A DNA stretch of 64,000 bases from Syngnathus acus. Lineage: Eukaryota; Chordata; Actinopteri; Syngnathiformes; Syngnathidae. Position numbers and translations under genes: made by a program. Below are positions 23,198 to 60,115 of this stretch, piece by piece. The notes beneath the pieces were generated by a model. The model saw only the letters and a list, made by a program, of their open reading frames with translations. It searched no databases and was not told the DNA's origin. The stretch spans positions 13,443,976 through 13,507,975 of the forward strand of contig NC_051089.1 of the NCBI RefSeq assembly GCF_901709675.1, written 5' to 3'. The first letter of the stretch is position 1. Every line of letters begins with the position of its first letter.

Positions 23198-23497
23198 TCC
23201 ACCTCCGGCCCTCCCTGTGTGGGGTTTGCATGTTCTCCCCGGGCCCGCGTGGGTTTTCTCCGGGCACTCCGGTTTCCTCCCACATCCCAAAAACATGCTT
23301 GGTAGGCTGATTGAGCGCTCCAAATTGTCCCTAGGTGTGAGTGCGAGTGCGAATGGTTGTTTGTCTCTGTGTGCCCTGCGATTGGCTGGCAACCGGTTCA
23401 GGGTGTCCCCCGCCTACTGCCCGATGACGCTGGGATAGGCTCCAGCACGCCCGCGACCCCCGTGGGGACTGAGCGGTACAGAAGATGGATGGATGGA
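23198..23497 (+). mobile_element. retroposed fish repeat with target-site duplication
   Basis: It carries TGTGGGGTTTGCATGTTCTC, GTTTTCTCCGGGCACTCC, TGCGATTGGCTGGCAACC and a 3' (GGAT)n tail, a repeat type common in percomorph fishes. It is flanked by direct repeats TTTATATTGCA at 23187-23197 and 23498-23508, which shows insertion by retroposition. It appears 5'-truncated. Its 3' end is 335 bases upstream of the DDB1 start codon. Confidence 0.85.
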
Positions 23498-23746
23498 TTT
23501 ATATTGCACTTTACATTTTAAGAAAATCTCAAAGTGCTACAAAAACGCTTTAAAAAAAAAAAGAAAGAAATGTCTTAAGACTGTACAACGAAAACAAATA
23601 AACTGGCCGCGTCGTTTGAATACTTTGGAGGGGAGTTTAACAGGGGGTCCCCATTTCCTCCATGTAGCCTCCGTGACAAAGAGGGCGCTCTAGGCTGCAG
23701 TTGCTGCTCGCAATGCTTCGTGGACACAGGGCTTTAGTAACAAACT

Positions 23747-23764
23747 ACTTCCGGGAGTTGTAGT
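23747..23764 (+). promoter_or_regulatory. ETS / ZNF143-like element of the DDB1 core promoter
   Basis: ACTTCCGGGAGTTGTAGT combines an ETS core (CTTCCGG) with the complement of ACTACAACTCCC, a match to the ZNF143/THAP11 element found in many housekeeping promoters. It lies about 70 bases upstream of the DDB1 ATG, where a TATA-less start would be expected. Confidence 0.55.
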
Positions 23765-23832
23765 TCAATGATTTTGTCACTTTTGTAAGCGATATAACAC
23801 TATTTTGGTGTTTATCTGCTACTCTTGTCAAG

Positions 23833-50274
<26,442 letters not shown>

Positions 50275-50770
50275 AATTTTACGCCCCGCAGACACAAGGT
50301 GGTCCGCTGGAGACATGAATTAGAAAAGATGTTTGGCCCTTGCAGAATTGTAAATAATTATAAATAAGCAATGTGTGCATGACTGTCAGGGGTTGAGTCC
50401 TTGAGGGTGCATCCGCATTGAACTCTTCGTTAAAAAAAGATCCTGGCCAAGCGTTGCATCCAATGGGGGAAAAAAAAGACCAAAATTATTGGTCCGAACT
50501 TGTGTGGCTGGGTCAGTGTGGAATATTGAGTGTCTAAAACAGGGAAAACACAATTCCCCCCCCCTCACCCAAAAAGGTTTTTTTAGCACATTTGTGACAG
50601 TTTCAAGCAGGTTAGCAAGTCCTTTCCATGCCATCATTGAAATGTAACCGCTTTTCATGTCTGGGGTTATTCAAGTCTGAACAACAAACAGAGGAAAATG
50701 ATAGATTTATAGATATTTTGTCTGTGATGTTTTTTGTTCTAATAAACATTGCTTTAGTACTGTTACCCGT
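50275..50770 (+). terminator. DDB1 3' UTR with poly(A) signal
   Basis: AATAAA at 50741-50746, followed by a GT-rich stretch (TACCCGTTTGTCCGGTTTTC), gives a 3' UTR of about 490 bases. No competing canonical signal lies between it and the stop codon. Confidence 0.7.
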
Positions 50771-52149
50771 TTGTCCGGTTTTCTTTGCACCTTTGAATGA
50801 ATAAGGGCAATACCTTTTGAGGGTAATTAACCAAAACAATAATTTCCTTTTTTTTCCCCCGAACATTTGTATCATGCAGGTGCCGAACTTTTTTTGGAGG
50901 CAACTACAGCCTTTGTGGATTTGATTCAACAGTGTTCTCAACTGTAGTATATAATTAATACTGTTTATTTTTCCATTGGTACAATAGTTTTTATTTTTTA
51001 TGTACTGCTATATGCACTCTATTTTCTAAATGTCATTTTTTTAAATGCTCAAGATTATCATTTAGTATGTGGAATTTAGAATTGGTGGAAAATACTGCAT
51101 TTTCACAAATTTGTCCCAAATTTCTGTTTATTTTCTAACAGATACCAAAGCTATAAATAATCTTCCATTATTTTTCATTGCTGCAGTTTAACATGATGAG
51201 TGAATGCAGCCAGTGAGAGTGGAAGTTGCATGCCAGTTCTGATCTATTTTCGTCTTCGGAATATGCCTTTGTTTTGCTCTGGTGGGTCTTCAACCAATTT
51301 CCTCTTCCTTCTCTCTGAATCCTCATCTCTCCTCAGTGAAAACTCTTCTGGGAATTTAGAGATAAACTTCCGTGAAGCCACACACCTCACTCACTCGTGT
51401 CGATAAAAATAGGCCAAATAGTAAAAATGCAACTGAGAGTCGACAGCCATATGGATAGTTGATGTACGTCATGTTTTTGAAAAATTAATCAACTGAACCT
51501 TGTACCTTGTTTAATCAGGACAGTACAGTATTGCAAGGCAATTAATACTTTTTGGTTTTATAATTGTGATCATTTATGATAAAGACTTACTGTAAGTTGC
51601 TACCCAGTCCGAGTTGAGGCTGTTAATTTATGAGTCACCGATATATAAAACCCACTGCAAATATTTTCACGCTCTGACTCGCGTCTATAAACTATTCAAC
51701 TTTTCACCTAATCTTGCAATGAAAGGATTTCTTCAGCTTCCTCCAAGGATAGGATATGCTGAAGTTACCGTGTCTTCTGACTTCAAAGTGTGAAATGAGC
51801 AAATTCAAAAAAAGAAATGAATTGATGAGAATGTCTGTGATAATGTGCAGTCCCAGGAAAATAGCTACCAATAAAGCAAGTTTACCTCAGATAACTTGGA
51901 CAAATTGCATTATCACAAATTTGCAATGTCGAGAACTGAGATTAGAAAGAGGAGAACAAAAAAGGAACCGCTTTGGGGCTCGCAAGGGCACTGGCCTCAG
52001 CAATGTCTGTTTGAAATTAAACATATACATCTTGTTGCACTGACTACCTTGAATTTTCTTGGTGGTGTACACTAAACTTCAAATAACTTCCGTGCTTAGT
52101 TTTGGTGACAGAGAACTTGTGTAATATGTAATAGCAATGTGTAACATAC

Positions 52150-52240
52150 CATCGATCCATCTGTTTTGTACCACATCCGGTTCAGGGTCACAGCAAGCTG
52201 GACACCATCCCAGGTGATTTTAGACCAGAGGCAGGATTCA
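52150..52240 (+). repeat. decayed fragment related to the ATGG-tailed repeat
   Basis: CGATCCATCTG...CCGGTTCAGGGTCACAGCAAGC...CCAGGTGATTTT resembles degenerate versions of this fish repeat family. Boundaries are uncertain. Confidence 0.35.
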
Positions 52241-54072
52241 CTGGTTACCAGCACAGATTTACACCCACAAACTATGAAATCGTAACTAAAGAAATAAGGA
52301 CGAGTTCTCTATTGTTTTTGGATTAAGATACAGTACAAATGTTTCCACAGTGCATACTTGGGCAAAAAGAAAATAAGAAGTGACATTCTTCTTCAGCTTT
52401 GTCCTGTGCTCTGAGTCTAATCCAAATGATTCATTATTTTGCTCATGGCAACACTAGTTGAAGACAACTCCGATTAATGTTGTTTATTATAACGGCCTTT
52501 TGTGCTGATGGCACGTCCAATCATTGATGTTGAAAAAATGTTGCATGGTGAAACATCAATATTATGATGAAATTTACAAGGCTGTTGTGGTTGTGACTCA
52601 GTTGGATGAGTTATGTGAAGCAGTATGTGGACTGATGTCATTTGAGTAGTCATGAAACGCGAGATATGTACTTGCAAAAACTAACCCCACAATCCCGTGC
52701 ATACCTTTGTGATCTCAAGGCTGTATTATTGCAATTCTCTGCTCCACAAAGTCCCAGATGGTAAAATTGATCTAATATCATATACCCGATGCTAACTTTA
52801 TTGCACTAGCACTCTGTAAAATGTAGAACAACATTTCTAGTCCTTCTAAAATCAAACCCAAATGAATTATAAATCAACCTTGTGCCATTTTTATGTTTTT
52901 AATGTTCTGAAGGCAGTAGATGAGTAATGATAATGCGCTTTCAAGTTCACGTCTACAAAAATATCCATCGCTTGCGTGTTCTCACAACACCAAAATTAAA
53001 ATAGCTCGATACCGATACTGAAACTATATTACGGCAAAAACTTAAAAGCAGTGGTCTCCTGACAATATTGATGACTAACATCCTATATTGTTGTGAATTC
53101 ACCAATATATCTTCGAAGACATACCAATAAGATTTAGTTGCTTGATAAGGGCCACTCAGGTTTTGACTTTCTGTTGCTAAAAATGCCGTGCCAAATAAGG
53201 AAGAAAAACAACATGTCGTACAAAAATATTCTAAAGCCATGGTCAAGTTTATTTATGACCTAGCCGCTGAAAGGTTCCGACCTTACTGTGATGGACCACT
53301 GAACCAAATCCATTCCCACCCTTAGACTGTCAAAAATATCTTCACATACATGTACATTTGTACACTTTCATCACTTGACTTGGCTCAGCTTTTATGTATT
53401 TCCTTGAAGCAAAAGCAGAGTTCTTGTTTTTCTGTCATAGAGTCACTCAAACCTGTCCTCAAATGAACTATGTATTTTCCCCCAGGAACAAAAATGGGTT
53501 TAAGCGGCATGCTTAATGCATTAGGCAACAGCGCAATTGCTACTTTCTGTCATATAACTCTTCCTGTCAGTTGATTCACCTCCTGAAGCAGTGGAATTTT
53601 GACTGAGTTACTTTACATCTCTGCAGGTTGGTGACCCAGTCAGGTGCAGGTGTTGACTAGTTTACAAATCCTCACTTTTGGCATGAAATGTCATCATATT
53701 TGATTATTTTGGTTATTTGATGCATTCTCCTTTCAAAGTTAAATGATGGTTGTACATCTTTAGTGGTTTATTTGGTATTTTATCTCATCCACTCTGGGCC
53801 AAAATTATAGATACAGGCAATAATATTAACCATGATGTCACATGTTGCAATTCCTTTAATGGCACTGGTAAGTAAACCATTCTATTTTATTTAACCAAAG
53901 CAGACTTGCCAAAATAAAATTGTATATTGTATGAATTCATGTTTTTTCCCCCCTGTGTTGTGGTAATAGGTCGGCACTTCTGGGGGGGTCGTCATTGTTA
54001 TATTGTTAGTGTTTTAAACTACAGAACGATATTTTGCAACTAATTCCCGGATTTCCTAGTTTACTTACTGTA

Positions 54073-54090
54073 TACACACACACACACACA
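54073..54090. repeat. (AC)n microsatellite
   Basis: Nine AC dinucleotides. Confidence 0.9.
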
Positions 54091-54367
54091 ATCTTTTCCA
54101 TTACATTGTGTTAATAACGTTATGCTTCTTATCACATTATCGTGCGATACATTTGATGTTTGGCATAAAATATTCAGATTAATAATATGCCCTACATTGG
54201 AGGATGAAGCTTTAGAAAACAGAAATACACACCGGAGGCATGTGTCTGATGAAGCAGCCTTTCTTTTATAGCCATGTCCAGATGTTAATCTCATCCAAAA
54301 GCAATCATGCATAATTTTTTCCACCATTTTATAATATCAGGAGTCGACTGGGAAATGTCACAGGCAG

Positions 54368-54585
54368 TGTAGTGGTTTACTCGCTTAATTTGTGTGCGGG
54401 CAGGGCAGGTACGGCTCCCACTCAGTGAACTTGACTAGTTGTCTGTCTCTGCATTTGCTGTCTGGCGGCCAGTCCAAGATGCAGTTTGTTATTCGCCCGC
54501 CCAGTCAGCTGGGACGATGTCCAGCTCCTTGCCATCATGAACTGGATTAGTGATACGGAAAATAGACGGGTGGATTGGGGAATTA
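54368..54585 (+). repeat. longer decayed copy of the ATGG-tailed repeat
   Basis: It reads GTAGTGGTTTACTCGC, then TTGTCTGTCTCTGCATTTGC, GGCGGCCAGTCCAAGATGC, GTCAGCTGGGACGATGTCC and GAAAATAGACGGGTGGA. These correspond in order to modules of the repeat at 23198-23497 plus some of its missing 5' part. Confidence 0.55.
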
Positions 54586-56751
54586 GGACTACTTGTTGGA
54601 GACTAGCCAATTTACATCCTGAGCAATGTCGATATGCCCTTGAGCAAAGCACTGCACAGAGCGCTCATTCATGGGTAGCATGTCCACATTCCGTCATTGC
54701 TGCATGGTTCCTGTAGATGAATTTTAATGCTGTGTGGGTAGCATGTTCATGTTCTATAAGAGAGGAGAAAATTCAATTTGTCCTTCGGGAAACTAACAAA
54801 GGGGATGCTTGTTATTATTCTTAGCTGTAAGGACACAGGAACTAAGCGGCCTCAGCACTATGTTAATAACATTAAGGTAATGCAGGAAAATGCTAACATA
54901 AGGTCTTAAGTTAACAATCCCCTTTAGAACTTTGTAAGGTCAGAAACAATGCAGATTTAAAGCCATACCTGCAAGTGTGTGTCATTTTTGTACCAACCCA
55001 TTTTGCCAAATGTGAAAATATATTGATTTGTAGAATAAATATATAAACCTACATAACAACATTCATAATTAAACTATAGGTTTTTCTAATCAGAAAACAG
55101 TTGTCTCTATTGTAAAAGCATGCATCGAATTTGTTTGGGGCCTCAGTTTGTGCTTCACTCAAATACTGGGGCTGCAACTAATCATTTTAATCATCAATTA
55201 ATCTGTCCATTATTTTGTCAATTGATGAATTGAATCAAAAAATATATTTTCAAGGAGACCACCTTCCACCTTGATATTACATATCCGTGTGTAATCTGAT
55301 GGACATACAGTTTGAAAAGCTTCTGTCTGTCCCCCCTTCCCCCCATACTGCCGATCATCAGACTTTTATTGTTGAAAAAGCTTGCGTCTGCACCTTTCTT
55401 TGAAACCTGATTACGTAACTCTAAATATGCAGTCGATTATTCGACAAGCCTGATAACTTTGGAAGATGTGAGTGCCTCTCTAACTCAGCCACTGTAAACT
55501 GTACAGTGAGCTCAGTGATGATTAGAAAAACATTGATTTTGAACTGCTTCAGACAATGTGGGTGTTGTTGTCCTGTTTGTAATTTGTTAAAGGTTTCTTG
55601 TGGTGGTAGGAAAGGTGGATAAAGTTAGGTAAGTCCCCACTAAAAGTCCAGTTGGCAAATGCACCTGCTGCCACTGCTTAGTATGAAGTCCTGATGCTCC
55701 CTTGCTCATGCAAGACAAAATGTCTCCTGAAGCTTACTTTACACAGAAAATGAAGTTTGCACACTTTAGATAGAATAACACCCTTCGTCCTCTCCTCGTG
55801 ATGTCCCAGTTTGCTTTGTTCTGTTGGCGATTCAGTGCCTTCAAATGAACTTTTATTTTTTTCAAATGAGAGAATGAAACTGAGAAGTTCAGGGTGTGTT
55901 TGCTTCTCTCTCATGACTTCACGCAGAAGATGAAAGCTTCCCTGGGTTTGTTGTCAAACTACTTTGGCAGTGTACACCCAAATGAGAGACCTAGCTCATG
56001 CCTAAAATGCAGTCCATTTCTTCCACTCTGAAAAGACCATCTGTGCTTTTTTATCTGCTCTACATGGCCCACTATTTGGCTTTCGGAAGAAGGCAAGTGG
56101 GTGGAAAGGTGAGGGAACAAGCACATAGGTATGTTTTATTGATCAAGCGCAAGATGGGAGAAAGCCCGCGAACATGGGAATGAATAATGTATTGGATGAG
56201 AGGAAAGGATACAGAGATTTGCTGAAGCGATGAGGTGAATTGGAAAGGCAACAGGGGGATGAGAGGAGACTCTGGGGTTTGGCCGAGTTTTTTTCTGCTT
56301 GTCCCGACTAATGGAGTCAACAGGAACTCTTGTGCTACAGTTGGAATTGGTGCACAGATGCGTACAAATCTCTGCAGTCTGTGAAATAGTAGCATCATCA
56401 CTCGATGATCCATCTTCACTTTTTGTTTTTCAATTTCTTTTCAGGTATCATTGACGCAAATATGAGGCCATCAGCATTTGACAACTCGGGCTGTGTTGTT
56501 TTTTGGGACTTCAGGTTGTCGGGCGTCATAATATTTCAGTTGAAGTGTACTGTGACACCCGACGCAGTGTTTCCCAACCTTCATTAAGCCAAGGCACATA
56601 TTTTGCATTTAAAAAATGTCACGTCACATCACCTTTGACAAATGCAAAACTGAGTGGGAACGTGAGCGTCAGCTCCAATTGATTCTCCAGACTCAATAGC
56701 CAACCCTACTATAATGCCACGACACATCTCATTCTCAGTCTCATTCATAAC

Positions 56752-57069
56752 TACACTACTATTCAAAAGTTTGGGGTCACCCAGATAATTTAGTGTTTTC
56801 CATGAAAACTAAGATAATTGCACAAGGGTTTTTTAATCATCCATTAGCCTTCTAACACAATTAGCAAATGCAACGGACCATTAGAAAACTGGAGGGATGG
56901 TTGCTGGAAATGGGTCTTTATACACCCATATAGATATCGCATTAAAAACTAGACGTTTGCAGCCAAAATAGTCATTTACCACATTAAAAATGTATAGCGT
57001 GTATTCCTGATTAGTTTATCTGCATTAAGGACAGTTCTAAGTGACCCCAAACATTTGAACAATAGTGTA
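56752..57069. mobile_element. Tc1/mariner-type MITE
   Basis: The left end TACACTACTATTCAAAAGTT (then TGGGGTCAC) and right end (complement TACACTATTGTTCAAATGTT then TGGGGTCAC) are imperfect inverted repeats; the outermost TA fits a TA target duplication. The motif TTCAAAAGTTTGGGGTCAC is a widespread vertebrate MITE end. It is 318 bp long and non-coding. Confidence 0.85.
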
Positions 57070-57670
57070 TGGGCAGTAAGTAGTCTGCAGTTAACAACAT
57101 GCATATTTTTGAAATGTAGGATGAAGACAGCATCCGGGGTAAACCCAAGCATGAGGACAACATGCATAATTCACACAGGAGATCTTGACTGAGACAGACT
57201 TCCTGATCATGAGTCATGACTTCACTGTGCTGCTTTTTCTAAAAGCCCCCAAAAAAGTGGGTGTTGAGTGGCCTAGTCAATAAACTAGTAAATTTGGATT
57301 TAAGTGCTTTCAGATTCTATATCAGCTATGGATCACAAAACAGCTGGAAACGTTTTATCGATCTGACAAAGTAGGGCAGAGTTTGGAACAGTTATTTGGA
57401 GAAATGCTGGCTTGCTTCCACCACCCACAACTGCTGTGAACCTTTGACATCTCCCACCCACAACAATGGCCATGGAATGCATGTGCGCCTGTGTGGTTGT
57501 CGGACAAGAGCATCTGTAACGCCTTGATGGCGCGCGTCACTGCAGCCGACAGACCATTTGCTTCCGCCTTCTACTTTGCACCCCTTCCCAATAAAAACCG
57601 GTGCATCCAGCTTTTTGGGACCTTCTCCATGGATCATAAAATCGAAAAAATATCTTTGATTCTTAGTATT

Positions 57671-57843
57671 GCTATTCACTGTACAGTATTTTAATGAGGA
57701 CCAAAATGTAATTGTTCACTGTCTGTTCATCTGTCTATTCACTGTACAGTATCTAAATTAATTTTTTTATTTCATTTTAATTTCATTCACTTTTAATGAG
57801 GGCCAAAATGCAATTATTCACTGTCTGTCTGTCTGTCTGTCTG
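57671..57843 (+). repeat. partial tandem duplication ending in (GTCT)n
   Basis: ATTCACTGTACAGTAT, AATGAGG(A/G)CCAAAATG and TTCACTGTCTGT occur twice in the same order. The run ends in about five CTGT units at 57821-57843. Confidence 0.6.
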
Positions 57844-58913
57844 TGCATATGTCAAGCTCATTTGCTTCATTTGCTCATTGACTTCCTCCTCATCCTCCAA
57901 GGTATTGTGTATATGCCTCTCTTCTGCAGACAGACCTATGGGCTGCCTCCTTTTTTTTTCTGGTGTGAAAATTCACAAGCCGCAGGGTGTGAAGTGTCAT
58001 TTTCATTTATCGTTTTCATTTCTTCTTTCATAATGTACAGTAGGTGCTATGAAACTTTGGAAGGGACTTCTTTTAAGAGCTGGTCATATAAAGTAGATTT
58101 CCTATCCAGAGCATCTCCAGACATCTTCAAAGCCGCAGAGGGTTGTGTTGTTTACATTCACACTATATGAGAGTGCAGCAGTGCTTGGTTAGTGAGAAAA
58201 AAAGAAAGAAAAAAAGGCAGGTTTCAGGATCCAATTGATTTGTGGCTAATTCCGACATGTAAGTTTTGCTCGTTACTTTTGGGATTGTTAATATGAGTAT
58301 TATTGTCACAAAGTATTACGATTTAGTTTTCTTTCAAAAAACAACTGACAACCAAATCTGAAAACAGTCTTTTCCCAGCTAATACCTTGGACTGATAACC
58401 CTAATGGGAGGGGCTTCACGCACCGTGTACTGAATGGATTTCAATATTAATGTCACGTTCATCTTGCTAATAGAATAACACTCAAGCCTAACTCACGAGC
58501 GGTGTGAGTGCCTTCTCTCATTTCTGCAAGACAGCTGGTTGAAAAGATGGAGGCATCTGGTAATTCTGTGACTTGTGTGCAATATTCAAAGGATAACTCA
58601 CATAAAGATGTGTTCTTGTTGCGCTCTTACAAATGACCTTAGCAAGGTTGCAGCGCCAGTGGATACAGCAAAATACTTCACTTTAGCATGTCTGCTAGAC
58701 TGAAACAAAATGGGATGTATTTACTCACTTTTATTTCATGGCCATGGTTTGCATGAAATAAAAGCATAGAGAAGCAGTCGACCTATTAAATGTAACTTTT
58801 GCTCCTCTTATTTATTGTTATTTGTTTATTTATTATTTATTCATCACTCTTATTTATTCATTGTTTGTGCCTTCTTGTTTTGTTTTTTTGTGTTGTTTAC
58901 TTGTATGTATATT

Positions 58914-59018
58914 GTGTACCATGTCTTGTCACCGTGGGATAGTGGGAACATAATTCCAATTTCTTTGTGTGTCTTGGCATGTGAAGAAATTGACAAAGCA
59001 GACTTTGACTTTGATCTC
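58914..59018 (-). repeat. dispersed repeat copy B
   Basis: Reverse-complement copy of the repeat at 17307-17425. It contains GTCACCGTGGGATAGT and GTGTGTCTTGGCATGTGAAG. It lies between DDB1 and the TSPAN4-type gene. Confidence 0.7.
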
Positions 59019-59717
59019 GATAATATTTCTTGCAAACACTTGAGAAAATGAAATTGAGTAAATTCAACACACTATTTTTTCCAGTGACTGTCTCTTTTGG
59101 GATAGAATGCTGTCATATTGCTTTTTCATACACGTAACTCACAGCACAAGTAAATTGTTCAATTAAGGAAAGGCGTAATGGTACACAGAGGCATTGTGAC
59201 TGCGGTTTTTGCTCAAGGGAGCTCCCAAAACAGCCAAAACTGCATTGACTAACTGCAGAAGCGTTTGGGAAAATTTCTTCACTTTATCTCAAGTGTGTTA
59301 TAAGTATGGATTACAGTTGACAGCCAAAGATAAGTGTATGAATTTGAGGTAAAGTGAAAAGACCTGATGGAGGCTTCCAAGGCTCGAGAATAATCTTTGT
59401 CATTGGCGCTCTCGTCGGAGCTGGAGGAGAAACAGCCGAGGGCCATTTGGCTGTGTTGTGTGTGCTATGGAATTTAAATACCTGTGAGAATGTTTGTATT
59501 GACAATGGTATGATTCTTCTGCCTCATGCAAAGCCACCATACAATGCTATGCTTCGTTCTGTAGAGCCGAGGAGTTATTTTAGGTGGACTACATTGTTTC
59601 TATTTACACCAGCACTAGTCTTTGTCACGTTAAGGATTTTTGACATGAATACACACTAAAAGCCTCAAGCATTTGATGATGAGCAATGACACACTGACTG
59701 CTCACTAGATCAAAACA

Positions 59718-59723
59718 TTTAAT
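59718..59723 (-). terminator. candidate poly(A) signal of the TSPAN4-type gene
   Basis: On the minus strand ATTAAA lies about 390 bases beyond the stop codon. No nearer canonical AATAAA was noticed, so the 3' UTR would be about 0.4 kb. Confidence 0.4.
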
Positions 59724-60115
59724 ACACACCATCACAGGGTACATGCACTTGCAGCACTTCACTAGTGCACTTTCTTAACTGAGCCTCTCCTTTCGTAAAC
59801 ACATAAAAACAAAATAATTTAAAACAAATACATTTAAAAAAGGCTTACACTGCATAACATTCATTATACTGCTAGGTAAAATGCATCACAGAAATTAGTA
59901 ATTGACACAAAGCAAATGATAGGAAACGTACTACACTGGGACTGTGCTTTTTGGAAAATGAGCAGGCAAGCTGTGAAGAGCAACGTCCCTGACGAAAGGT
60001 CACCAGAGAAGGAAGGTCACAAAGAAGAGAATGCGTCAGGAGGAGAAAAGCTGCATCCGTCCCCCCTTGAGTGCAGTAATGTTGCAGATGTGCTCACGGA
60101 CGCCAGGCTTCAGTG

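Larger units (their letters stand above)
21337..23832. other. divergent upstream region of CFAP70 and DDB1
   Basis: 2.5 kb separates the two start codons. It holds an acceptor-like CTCAG just upstream of the CFAP70 start, suggesting a noncoding first exon further up. It also holds a hAT-like fragment, an X-box (22198), a CRE (22583), a trinucleotide repeat, a retroposon with target duplication and the DDB1 proximal promoter. No other gene is seen. Confidence 0.6.
50771..59694. other. intergenic region between DDB1 and the TSPAN4-type gene
   Basis: About 9 kb with no exon I can assign. Open frames of up to about 120 codons (for example 57796-58170 plus, 56072-56419 minus) show no family motif or splice context. 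It holds a Tc1-type MITE (56752), old ATGG-tailed repeat copies (52155, 54368), microsatellites and one dispersed repeat (58914). Confidence 0.6.

Noticed and set aside
23138-23392. Minus-strand frame with a long Tyr run
   Set aside because: It translates the TAA microsatellite and the retroposon in antisense.
57392-57679. 95-codon minus-strand frame between DDB1 and the TSPAN4-type gene
   Set aside because: No recognisable motif, no splice context and overlapping frames on the other strand; taken as chance or old transposon sequence.
57796-58170. 124-codon plus-strand frame
   Set aside because: It begins in GTCT microsatellite sequence and is Cys/Phe/Ser-rich from T-rich DNA, not a known protein.
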